Assembly: GCA_030435675.1 (NCBI GenBank)
Contig: CM059625.1
Location: 15,066,001-15,130,000, forward strand
Source: Steinernema hermaphroditum
Lineage: Eukaryota; Nematoda; Chromadorea; Rhabditida; Steinernematidae
Length of the DNA: 64,000 nt
Direction of reading: 5' to 3'
The stretch's first letter is position 1; each line of letters begins with the position of its first letter. The notes beneath the pieces are model-generated. The model was not told where the DNA came from, ran no database searches, and saw only the letters and a list, made by a program, of their open reading frames with translations. Of this stretch, positions 1 to 10,487 are shown piece by piece. Made by a program: the position numbers and the translations under genes.

Positions 1-514
1 TGCTATCAACCTTTTAATGTTAAATGTAACATGGATATGCTTTCAGGCACACGTAGCCTTTCCGATTGACGTCGAGTTCGTTCTCTGAGCGCCGTTTGAC
101 AATAAAAGGTAACCTATTTGTAGCCAGTAGCTACGACTGGTTGTGGAAAAGCGATAGAAACACAACTCATTGGCTAAAGTGATTTAATGAAACGAAAAAT
201 ACAAGCGGATTGCGTTGCTTCGCTTACTTTATGCTGTGTTATCTTTCGAAATACGGCTTTTACCTTACCTTAGTGATGCACACGGAAATGGAAGCTGTAC
301 AGTGTCGTATTAGGTTAGCTCGGAGTTCGGGGATAGACAACTATACTGCTTTTGTTCCTGTCTTAGTTGTTGAAGTTTTGTGAACATGAAGCATACTCAA
401 AAGTGTATTCTTCGCTTACGTAAAGTAGCTCCAGTTGTCCCTTATGCATTTAATATTGCATATACGAACTCTTAAAATCACTCCCAGAGAGATAGACGTA
501 TCCCTCTGAAACCG
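1..514. other. intergenic, no gene seen
   Basis: No open frame with codon bias, splice signals or recognisable protein similarity was seen. It lies just outside the left arm of the broken palindrome that begins near 515. Confidence 0.5.
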
Positions 515-1665
515 TGTTTCTTCGTAGAGAATCGATCTTATGAAACACTAATCATACATTTGGAAGGCGCGCTTCAAAAGATGTAGGATCGCTTCTTTCA
601 TGGGAACGCTTACAAGGTGACCCCAGCCGATTTCGCTGAAATTTAGTGCGCTAACAGATCGTGGGGAGAGTAGTAACTGTGCAAAATATTAGCTGCCCAC
701 AGGCTTTTTAGACATACTAAAGCGTGCATGTTTCACCGGATATATCCGTTTCTCACCGGCGATTCCCAAGTGACCCTATACATATGTTAGAGTAGGTTTG
801 GTTGGGGTTAAGTTCTTTATCTCCGCAAACAGAGTGGAAGAGAAGCGACCGCCAACGGCGATTGCAACCCGCACTACTGACAAGCAACATGCGCGAAGAG
901 GCATATGCAACCCGGAGGACTGGTTTGCATATGCCCTCGCGAGCAATTACGTCGCGCCCTCACACATAGTTAACCTAATACCTTTGTGTTCTTTTCAAAA
1001 CTGTTCATGAGTGCATTCTAGAGAAGCAGCCTGACAGATCATAATCAGGATACTGGGTGTATATCAGGTATATATTGGGTCATTTGGGAATCGCCGGTGA
1101 GAAACGGATATGTCTCGATAATATGCCTCCTTTTAGTATGCCTATGGGCAGCTAATATTTTGCACATTTACTACTCTCCCCAAATCTATCAGTGCACCAA
1201 ATTTCAGCGACACTTCTTTTGTTAGTGATATACCGCTAACATTGACGAGAGACTAGGGGCGAATGGTATGTCTAGATGAGTATGTAGTGTGTGGAAAAAA
1301 ATAGCTATCGACACTCGAGAGTCGTCATTCCATAATCGTAACTGACACCGCTAAAAGTCGCCAATACAATATTACATTACAGTAAATTACACAGTTCATC
1401 AATTTTTTCATGATTTAGTACATATTCATGCACAAAGATGTCTTTTCGTTTATGAATTACTTTAGTATACGAAGCTGAAACACCTTCTGGAGAGCGACAA
1501 AACGTGTGCATCGTGGCCAGTGCTCGCTAGAAGACGGTTAGTTATTTTAAGGCTTTTTTCAACCATGCCGCGCAGTTGCTTCCCTATGCTTCCCTGCCTT
1601 TTGAAGCGCACCTTCCAACGATATGATCAGTGTTTCATAAAATCTACGAAGAAATACTGTTTATG
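515..1665. repeat. large interrupted inverted repeat (possible DNA-transposon remnant)
   Basis: Two arm pairs match in inverted orientation. Positions 626-790 pair with the reverse complement of about 1065-1213; both contain the stretch GGGGAGAGTAGTAA, then CAAAATATTAGCTGCCCA, then CCGTTTCTCACCGGCGATTC. An outer pair, 515-590, matches the reverse complement of about 1590-1665 and shares TTTCTTCGTAGA and TATGAAACACT. The outer spacing is unequal (about 36 versus 377 nt), so the palindrome has been disrupted by an insertion or deletion. No transposase is visible inside. I infer a decayed element with terminal inverted repeats, not a functional one. Confidence 0.75.
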
Positions 1666-2074
1666 ATGGGTGCGTCTATCTTGCTGAAACGCACTGTAGC
1701 TCTCTGTGTGCCATTAGCAGCACTGAAAGATGTTAGCCGTTAAGACCTTCATCAAACCTAGCTAGGGATCGGTTTAACGGGGACAATTGCAGCCGTTTGT
1801 ATGGAGCAGTGAAGAGAGACACCTTCACTGATTTGAATAAGAAAAACCAGCCATAAAGCTGTTACGTGCTTTCCCGAACATCCAATTATTAAATTTTTTC
1901 AAATTGCGATCTATGACATTGAGAACGTCAAGCAAGTGAATTTTGCTGATCTAGCTTTTCATAGCATAAGATCAGTGAATTTAGCATACACATTTGTAAT
2001 TACTTCAGAACTTGACTTATATTTACTTGAACGTGCAGATATTTATAGTATTTATAAATGTTTTAGACACTCCC
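1536..2074 (+). repeat. tandem duplication, copy 1
   Basis: This copy shares an ordered series of blocks with 2373-2925: GGTTAGTTATTTT, CATCTTGCTG, CTGTAGCTCTCT, GGATCGGTTTA, CCTTCACTGATTTGAATA, TTTCCCGAACATCC and TATGACATTGAGAA. Identity looks roughly 70-80 percent by eye with small indels. Its left part (1590-1665) also takes part in the palindrome with 515-590. No coding content is evident. Confidence 0.8.
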
Positions 2075-2372
2075 CGTCGCCAAATGGAAACATGTGGATG
2101 CACATCACCGTCTACTTTGGAACACAGCAGTTCTGAGCAGTAGGTCTACAGAGTCAAATTCAGTTGTTATAATAGATGGTTTAAGTGTATTGCCCCAGCG
2201 ATCTCCTTCGACCATGATGTTAAACCAGTGGACGCTATAGTAAGACCGATTCATCACGCATGACATGCAACTATCTTTTTTTACAGGTTGACTGAACTAC
2301 AGAGCGAGCTGGAAAACTACGAAAACGAGAAGCACTGGGAGTGTTTGGCAAGACATGCCGATAGAAGGCAGG

Positions 2373-2925
2373 CGGTTAGTTATTTTTCCGGTATTTTTCA
2401 ACTATCCTGTGCGGTATATATAAGGCGCATCGGCAGTTGGAGGTTGCTCCCTATGCATTTTGAAGCGCGCTTAAAATACCGTTTATAATGGGCGCGTCCA
2501 TCTTGCTGCAGCATACTGTAGCTCTCTCCATGCCTTTAGCAGCACTATCACTTTAAATTTGTTGCTTGTTGCGATGTTAGCCGCCAAGACCGTCACCAAA
2601 ACGAGCCAGGATCGGTTTATATAACGGTGGCAACTGCACCCGTTCGATGTAGGGGCCTTCACTGATTTGAATAGGGAGAACCAGTCATAAAGCTAGTACA
2701 TTTTACGTTATTTCCCGAACATCCTCCACTTATAAAATTTCTTGAGACTGCGATTTATGACATTGAGAAAGTCAAGCAAGTGAGTTTTGCAGGCCTAGCA
2801 GCAACCTTGGGCTTTCTTGTAGCAGAAAATCGGTGAATTTGGTACGCATTCTTCAGAACTTGACATATTTCTCTTGAACGCACAGATATTTCTTATATAT
2901 CTAAAACTTTTAGTGGTGGCACTCC
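2373..2925 (+). repeat. tandem duplication, copy 2
   Basis: Second, direct-orientation copy of the 1536-2074 unit, separated from it by about 300 nt of unrelated sequence. The shared blocks occur in the same order. The divergence suggests an old duplication or two insertions of one repeat family. Confidence 0.8.
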
Positions 2926-4139
2926 TTCTATATCAACAAGTGGAAGTGCGACGGGGAGTTGCGGCAGTGCACCTTAGCGTGCTCCAGACCTCACACCGGA
3001 CGTGTCCTGCAAGCGTGGACTGAAAATTCCCAAAGGTAATTACATAGGATGCCAAGCGAGCAAACCGATTTGTTCTCGCTTCCCTCAGACTTTTTTTGTG
3101 CAGTGTTTAACGGCTTCATTCCAGAGATTCTGTGTTCGCCCGATCTTCCCCACTCCACCAGTGGCCACTTGTGTAGGTGGCATTGCAGCAACACGTTGAA
3201 AGTGGTAACTTCCGCGTAAGTAATATTTTGTTCGTGCTTTAAATATCTCTCACTTTTGTGAAAAACATCTATTTTACACAATTCTCGCAAGCTTTTGGGC
3301 GTCTTCGAATATTTGGCTAATAGTCATTTGCATTGGATCTTGCATTGTGGAATTGAAGACCTGGTTGATCGTTTCCTCTTTTTCACAGGACTAAGACACC
3401 TGTCCACGTATAAATCCACTGTCTCCTTATCAAAAATCCGCTGACTCCTTTATATATTATAAACGCTTAGGTATCCCGCTTTTTTAAACACTTTAGAGGT
3501 AGAATTCGTTTTTAATGAGCTTACATGACCATAATGACCAATAAACCCAACAACTGCACATATTCGGCTTAATTGTTGAATTTAGATCGATTGCCTCGTC
3601 CATAATTTAGGACAGGATATGTCCAACGTTTGTGAAAAACGTTTACTCCGTGTAAGTGCGTTCCTTGATTAGTATGTGTCTATGTGGAATGTTTAAGGCA
3701 TAATGCGTAGCGACGTGGACAGTACTCCCGCATAAGAAACACGACCTTCCTCTCAGCCACCGAAAACCTTTTCGACAGCGTCCCGATGAAGGCGCGAGCA
3801 GGAAGACATCAAGAAAACCCAGCAGAATATTGCCTGTTTATTTTTCATCAAATAAACACTTCTGGAGTATTCCCTTTCAGGGGTGACAATTTGGCACGTG
3901 AAAATACATAAGGCATGTGGTCTTTATGTGGACGTTGTTCTTTGAAAATGCTTGGAACATAGCTGCTACAACTGACTTTGTTGAGGAATTCGTCGGCCGT
4001 CGAGCAACTACTGTTTACAGCTAAACAAAGTTCAGTAACCAACACCAATGAAATCTGTTGTGTCCGCATTAGCGAGTTGAGGCAAAGGTAACAAGAAATG
4101 GTAGGCGATAAACAAGTGTATAATCGAAAGAAAAATTCA
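2926..4139. other. intergenic, no gene seen
   Basis: There are only short unsupported open frames. One minus-strand frame at about 2991-3290 has no recognisable domain and no convincing splice context. One ATTTGCAT octamer lies near 3326. Confidence 0.45.
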
Positions 4140-4211
4140 TTCCGATGCCGGGAATCGAACCCGGGCCTTGCGGGTGAGAGCCGCAAATCCTAACCACTAG
4201 ACCACATCGGA
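4140..4211 (-). tRNA. tRNA-Glu (CTC)
   Basis: On the minus strand a 72-nt cloverleaf is visible. The acceptor stem TCCGATG pairs with CATCGGA and the discriminator base is A. The D-arm contains GGTCTAGTGGTTAGGAT. The anticodon stem TGCGG/CCGCA encloses the loop CTCTCAC, which reads anticodon CTC. The T-arm contains GGTTCGATTCC with a CCGGG/CCCGG stem. There is no intron and no encoded CCA. The internal A and B boxes are intact, so it is probably functional. It decodes GAG as glutamate. Confidence 0.96.
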
Positions 4212-4492
4212 CATGTGGGACATTCATAGTGTAATCAATCTTAGGGCAATTGACAAACACTTTTTCGGAAAACAGTTGAATAGCGGGCTTCTATGTAAGT
4301 TACTTCAGGCTCCTCCGATTGAGGGGGAACGTTCCCGCTAAGGTAGACACATTTCATAAAGTGATGTCCACATGGAACCGATGCCACATAGATGAGGCAC
4401 TACAGCGAAGGCATCGCAAACTCACCGGTTTCCTTCATATAAGTATAGTTCACTGTTGTGTCCCACAGAAATATCAAACACCTGAACAGATC

Positions 4493-5443
4493 ATGGTAGC
4501 CATTGATACTACTCTCTCTTCTGCTTTGAACTCCCTCTCTCTTGGATACGATCCGGACCCGAGAAAGAACGTCTATGTCAAGAACTTTGGATATGAACTC
4601 ACTGAAACTGAGTTCGCTGCGCTATTTGCCGCGTTTGGAACTATCACCAGTTGTGTAATCATGAAAGATTCTTCTGGGAAGTCTCGTGGATTTGGATTCG
4701 TCGCCTACCAAACTTCCGACCAAGCGCAGACGGCCATTAGCAGCATGAACGGAATGAAGATCTTCAACGGGCGAACCATCTATGCCAGCGTGGCGCAGAA
4801 GAAAGCGGAGCGCTTTGCCGTACGCGGCCAAGAGTCCGAGCAACCGACTCGCATATACGTCAAGAACCTTGCTGAAGGAGTCGACGAAGCAGTCCTAACT
4901 CAGTTCTTCTCTATCTACGGAACGGTTCTCTCTGCCGATATTGCAAGACACTTCAGTGGTATCTCCAAAAGGTACGGCTACGTTACATTCAGAAACTTCT
5001 CCGAAGCGAAGGACGCTGTCTCCAAGGCCTGGAAGGCGAAGTTGCACGGAAATGAGCTGTTCGTCGCGTTGGACAAGTTCCATGGACCTCAATTCGTGCT
5101 TCCAGTTGTAGAATATCCTCGTCGCATTCCGTTCTTCAACCCTGCTGTGCCGCCTCCGTCGTATGGCGGAATAGTTTCTCCAGGCTTCCTCACGCCTCAA
5201 ACATCGCCCCAGCTGGTTAAGAAGACCACCAGCTTCCAGCACAGGGTGCCGATGCAAACTCATGTGAACCTCCCTCCGCACCTTCCCTACTCCATCAACC
5301 CAGGAGTCGCCAACATCAGTCCGCAGCTCTACCAAATGCAACAGCAACGAGATCAGTATGGAGCGTCGGTTTTCTTGACACCTCCGGAGAAGTCCAAATC
5401 TCAATGCGCTAAGACCGCTAGAACTCGCAGAAACTCAAACTAA
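4493..5443 (+). CDS. PABP-like protein with two RRMs, intronless
   Basis: A single 316-residue exon. The first RRM (about residues 23-110) has RNP2 VYVKNF and RNP1 RGFGFVAY followed by the AQKKAER segment typical of cytoplasmic poly(A)-binding protein RRM3. The second (about 118-195) has RNP2 IYVKNL but a degraded RNP1, KRYGYVTF, where the usual Gly is Arg; it corresponds to PABP RRM4. The C-terminus is Pro/Gln-rich, and I see no RRM1-2 and no MLLE peptide-binding domain. I chose the ATG at 4493 because a splice-like acceptor (TGTTGTGTCCCACAG) ends about 24 nt upstream and the sequence before it does not look coding. Family knowledge suggests single-stranded RNA (poly(A)) binding in the cytoplasm. 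Lack of introns beside intron-rich genes suggests a retrocopy. A poly(A) signal follows at 5481. Confidence 0.85.
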   Translation: MVAIDTTLSSALNSLSLGYDPDPRKNVYVKNFGYELTETEFAALFAAFGTITSCVIMKDSSGKSRGFGFVAYQTSDQAQTAISSMNGMKIFNGRTIYASVAQKKAERFAVRGQESEQPTRIYVKNLAEGVDEAVLTQFFSIYGTVLSADIARHFSGISKRYGYVTFRNFSEAKDAVSKAWKAKLHGNELFVALDKFHGPQFVLPVVEYPRRIPFFNPAVPPPSYGGIVSPGFLTPQTSPQLVKKTTSFQHRVPMQTHVNLPPHLPYSINPGVANISPQLYQMQQQRDQYGASVFLTPPEKSKSQCAKTARTRRNSN

Positions 5444-5480
5444 ATGAAAAGTGCTATACAACTTGTAATTGTGGCTGGTA

Positions 5481-5486
5481 AATAAA
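5481..5486 (+). terminator. poly(A) signal of the PABP-like gene
   Basis: A canonical AATAAA lies 38 nt after the stop codon, followed by a T/G-rich stretch. Confidence 0.75.
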
Positions 5487-5489
5487 TGT

Positions 5490-7604
5490 TTCGTGTTGTA
5501 ATTGTAGCTTGTTCACATAGTTCATAAGCTGACTTAGCTGACATCGAGTCGTTATTTGGAGCAGGTACACGTAGAGTGTGCATGTACACGGTGTTCACCT
5601 GGTTTATCGCATGTGCCCCAACCGTGCCTGAAATTGATGCTCAAACAGCTGTGAAAGACACTGTCGACTGTCAAGAGAAACCGGTTTCGTCTGCCCAGTC
5701 ATACCACCGTCGCTCTTATTTTATTACAAAAAGTGGCTGCTTTCGGACGTGCAGACTCGCTACGTTTTGCAATATACATGTTTTACAGTCGCTTGTTTCA
5801 GATTGGTGAACCAGTATGGACGACCTTAAATGAAACCGAATGAGAAATGGAACCGTAGAAGTAGAAACACAACACATTCTTTTGTTTTTATGTCATGAAA
5901 AGATCGTAAAAGGTAGTAAACCTCTGCATTATTCTTTATACTTCATTTACAATGTGCAATCGTTAATGACAGTCATTTGAGTGCCTATGTATTGGGTGTA
6001 TCACTGAAAATTGAGTATGATCTCAGATCATCCTTACTGTTGGAATCAGGCACGTTTTTCTCTAGAGTTACATCCTTCAAATCGGTACTCCAAGCGTACT
6101 TTTATACAAAGGCGTTAGCTCCCTCCTCGAATGGTATGGAAAACATAGATTCATAGAAGATATTGATCCAATTCGCGACATCTTGGTCTTATTTTAAACG
6201 TTCACCATTGGTGTCAATCTGAATTTCTAACATTCGATCTCCATTTCCATAAAATTGAAAATCCTTATCTGGGTACAGTAGCGATGACTGTTAGCAACCT
6301 ATCGTTCTCACTAGAACTGGACATGTATCAGATAGAGCGGAGCAAGTACAGCCTACATGCACAGCGAACTTTGAAGCAAAAGTGTATAGTTGCAGTTGTG
6401 TAGGGTGCTTGTTTTATGGTCATTTTTCAACATTTTATATCCAGTTCCATAAAATTGAAATATTGCTGGCTCAGTCCTTATGTGGGTACAGTAGCGATGA
6501 CTGCTACTAACCTGCAGCGTGTCGCATGTTATAGTAATTAGCAAATTGGAAAAGATGGACTCTGTAACATGGCATAGACAAAAGAACAGCCCCCGGTGAT
6601 AGCTAAGGTCCAACGATCATTTGTCATCTGTACACATTCGATTCTATTAGTAGCTCGTAGAACATCTCGCATTTCAGCATGACGAAGTGTCAGGGCAGTG
6701 ACCCTTAGGCCAAATTGGCTCGTCGAAATCAGAACCAATGCAAATGACAAGCTTTAATTAAATAATGTATGGCTGGAATGAACTGTCCTCAACAACAATA
6801 AATCTATTTGGATCTCCCACAAAGTACTATGAGTTTAGGAAATATTTATCTCAGGCAGCATCTTAAATAACAGAACCCTATTTTTTCGAAAAGCGAACAA
6901 AAACACTTTCATCAAAAGTTAAATTTATTTTTGTATTTCTATTTTGTAAACAGATGAGAGTCTGGCTTTTCCACCGCCAAAAACAGAATCGGCGAAAGAG
7001 CACAAAAATATTTATTGTCATACAGCGAAAATATCGCTTGAGTGCATTGCACTTTTCAATGCATCCTTTATAATCGAGAAGCTCTGAGTTGTCATTCCCT
7101 TCTATTATGTCGATTGCCGTCAATTCATGGTACCTTTCAGTGTGATTGTGAAAAGCGAACAATAGAACAATTGGTCATCGCTGTTCAAATAGTCAATGTG
7201 CGTCAACATGCCATTTAGCTTTCATCACTTTTAATGGTTTTTTTTGCTGTATAAATTTCTAAAAGTAAAAGTCCATTGGTTCAATACTTAAAAGGGAAGC
7301 AATCAGTTTGTTGGCAATAAAATCATGAAACGAAAGTTATTACAATTTATGAAAAGCAAGAGAAGAGAGGAGAAACGAAAACAAGACCTGCTCTGTTTTT
7401 TGTCACTATGCATCTACAAACTGACAAGGAACATGAAAGGAGGACATGCATAAACACCTCGTTTCCCGTGTGGCCATACCCAAAGTGGTCAACGGCACAA
7501 TGCACCAGAGATTCAATACCCATAGAAGACATCAAAGAGACGGAGCTGTACATTCATGGCGATCAGACAGGCGTGAGAGAGATAAGGGTATTTAGGTGAA
7601 TCGG
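5490..7604. other. intergenic, no gene seen
   Basis: AT-rich sequence with short unsupported frames on both strands. It holds the 3' flanks of two converging genes and a short direct repeat (6240-6302 and 6440-6514). No domain, tRNA or splice-supported exon was recognised. Confidence 0.5.
6240..6514 (+). repeat. short direct repeat pair
   Basis: Positions 6240-6302 and 6440-6514 share TTCCATAAAATTGAAA, then TCCTTAT, then GGGTACAGTAGCGATGACTG and AACCT in the same order. The second copy carries about 12 extra bases in the middle. No coding content is seen. Confidence 0.75.
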
Positions 7605-10487
7605 CTAGAACCTGGCTCCACCGGGTGGTCGGCTCAAGGGACTCTCGTAGACGTTGTCTTTTCGCTTTTCGCGTAAAGACATCGGCTGAGCAGGGGCGGC
7701 AGGCTGCTCCGGTGCGGCCGAAGCAGCCTCGGCGGCAGGTGCAGGAGCTGGAGTTGGAGCTGGGGCTTGGCTTGGCGCTGGAGCTGGAGCTGCATTTGAA
7801 TGCACCCCGTTTCGTCGAACTCTTGGGTCTCTTGGGTCTTCCTCGTCGTACTCGTGACGGTAGTAACGAGAGTCGCGTGGTGGGCGCGAATCTCTCCAGT
7901 GACCTCGACCTCGGCCACGGTAGCGTCCTTCGCCGCCACGATAGCCGCTTCGGTAGCTTGCGGAAGCGGAGTCCCGATAGTCATCGCGATAGCTGGAGCC
8001 ATTGTAGTGCCTGTCCCTGTCTCGCTCGTGACCGTGATGAGACTGTGGAGGCGAGTTGCCATATTGATTAGGATTGAAATGCGGGCGATGATCGACGTCG
8101 GTGGACCACGTGGAAGGATCGTTATGGTCGACGTAGCCATGTACTAATGCATGTTGATCTTGGTTGGCGTCGTAGACAACGCGGAGATCCGAGGCACTTG
8201 AGGATGAGGGAGCGGAAGGTTCCGCTGAGGCAGGAGCTGCAGAAGGCGCTGAGCGTTTCCGAGGGTCCGCTCTTCTAGGGTCAGTGCGGGGATCTGGGCG
8301 AGCAGCGGGAGGAACGGCAGGAGCGGCAGGAGCAGAACTGAAAAACGATACAGAATGGAAATGCCCGATGCTTAACGGTCTTACTTGGCAGCGGGCTGTG
8401 GCTGAGGTTCAGCAGGAGCAGCATTTTGAGCGGCCATGCTTCCGATTAACGATGATACACGATCGAATTGGTTGTCCAAGAGCTTCTTCAGTCGTGGATC
8501 CATTCGCAGATTAGAGTTTGATTGCGACATCTAGAGAGCAGGGTTAGTGAAGATGGAGAACAATGAAGCAAATGTCTTACTTGCAATATTTTTTCCTCAA
8601 ATTGGACTTTGTCCTCGGTGTTAACATCGACGGGAATCAGCTTCCAGTCGGGCGCGGACGACAACGGAGCCGTCTCGATTTCGTGAGTGGGTGATGCAGG
8701 AGAATCATTTGCTGGTGGAGCCGAGACGTACTGCTCCTCCTGAGGCGCAAAGGGATCGTCTTGCGGAGCATACACAGAATAGTTGTCCACGGAGGGCGAC
8801 GGCTGTGGAGCGTAAGCAGAGTAATCTTGAACTGAGGATCCTTGCGTTATCTGCGCAAGCATCTCGTTGATATTGAATCCGCCCGAGGATGGTTCGGGCT
8901 CAGCGGCGTCCGTTGTCTCCATAGGGTCGGCCTGTGGTGCCAGTGTTTCTGACGGCTGTTGAATTTCCGGTTGAATAATGACAGGATGAGGAGCCGGGGT
9001 ATACATGTTTGCCATATCGAAGGCTGCATGTGCCATGTTTACTGGGGAAGGTTCGAGAAGAATCTGAGGCGCTGCAGGAATCGTCTGGGCTGTTTCAGGT
9101 CCAGTCGGAATCATAGCAGGCATCGGCTCCTGCATAGGCTGATGGGGAGCTGGAGTGAATTCCACTGGAGCAATAGTTTCTGGAATCGCAACCGGAGCCG
9201 GAACTGGAGCTGGAGCTGCACGTGGCGGTTCGAGCGGTCCTGCTGGTAGAAGCACCTTTCTCTTCACGGGTGCCTGAGGAATCAAGATTTTTGAAGCAAG
9301 TTCCTCGTCTTTCATCATCTGAAACAATTCGATGAGAAGTTAGCTAACACGTCAATTCTTACTTGGTCAAAAATCCCTTGTGTATATTCAGTTAGTGCGA
9401 CATGTGAATACTGGCACTGTTCCTTGGAGCATTCTCCCTTATGGAACGCCTTGCACGGGAATTCACCATGAAGAAGGGGACACTGGAGACCCTTCTTACA
9501 GTATCCATGCTGGTAGAACTTGCACAACTCGGACTTTCTCATCGAATCCGCAGCATCGTGGCTATAGTTGCAGTTGTCCCCGTCTCGGCAGTAGCCCTCG
9601 CGGAAGAATTTGCATATTTGTCGTTCGGCCCATCTTCCGCGTCCCAGAGGCGCGCGACGGCTATTGCGGTGGTATGGAGGCGACGCGGCTCTGGCTCTCT
9701 TAGATCCATGGCGGTATTCTTCGGGGGTTACAGATCGACGTCTACTGAAAATAGAACAATACTGTGGAGTGTCCAACAAGTCGAATAGGCAACAGGCAAG
9801 AGGATGATTATCTAGTAAACGACTAACCGTTTCGACTCGTATCTCGATGGAGAAGATGGGGATCGATGCTCTCCGTCGGCGGAGAAATCCTGTATTACAG
9901 GCTGATTGTCGTCGAGATAGCGGTAATCGCGGTCTTCGTGACTGTAAGATGCAATTTTGTACATGTAACTTCGACAAAAATGCAACATACCCTCCACTAC
10001 GGTAGTACTCTTCATTAGGATCGAAGCAAGAGGAGTCTCCTAAAGGCGATCTTCCACCGCCAGCCGCCTGCGATCTGGCATTCACCGTTCCCGACCAAGA
10101 ACTTAGGGCAGTTTGTGGACCGTGCGACCTCTAAAATTCGCTCATTTTGTGATGTTGTCAACAAGACGTTCTGCATACCGATGATCGGGAGTCTTTCGAT
10201 GCGCTGTTGCGGCTTGATGCAGCCGAAGGAACGGGCACAGGAAGAGGTTTAGTGTCTAAAAGCGTCAGGCGTGTTGTGCTTTTTCGCTCTACTACTGCGT
10301 CGGACCAACCTTCGTCGTCATCTTCGCAAATTTCGCCATCCTCCATGTCATCAGGCTCGTTGGCCGGAGGATTAGCTGCTTCTTCCCGCTCTTCGGGCTG
10401 TTGTTCACCGATATTGTGTCCTTCAGTTGTCATGCGTAACTTGTCGTAGTCCGATACAACGGAGGATATAGGCACCATATCAACCAT
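7605..10487 (-). CDS. triple CCCH zinc-finger protein, ZC3H4/suppressor-of-sable type
   Basis: Seven exons on the minus strand: 10487-10179, 10130-9991, 9941-9828, 9744-9363, 9318-8581, 8530-8385 and 8337-7605. They join in frame to 853 residues. An acidic EDGEI motif lies near residue 50. Three consecutive CCCH fingers lie at about 230-305, two of form CX7CX5CX3H and one CX7CX4CX3H. A Pro/Ala-rich region and a DPRLKKLL-like motif follow, then an Arg/Gly/Tyr-rich tail with repeated DPR. This order matches animal ZC3H4/ZC3H6/ZC3H8 and Drosophila su(s), nuclear RNA-binding proteins. ZC3H4 works with WDR82 to stop unproductive transcription; that role here is inferred. The start is the first ATG after the acceptor TTTCATTGCAG ending near 10507, which may be a trans-splice site. 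Confidence 0.88.

Noticed and set aside
4895..5404. 169-codon minus-strand frame
   Set aside because: Antisense shadow of the PABP-like exon.
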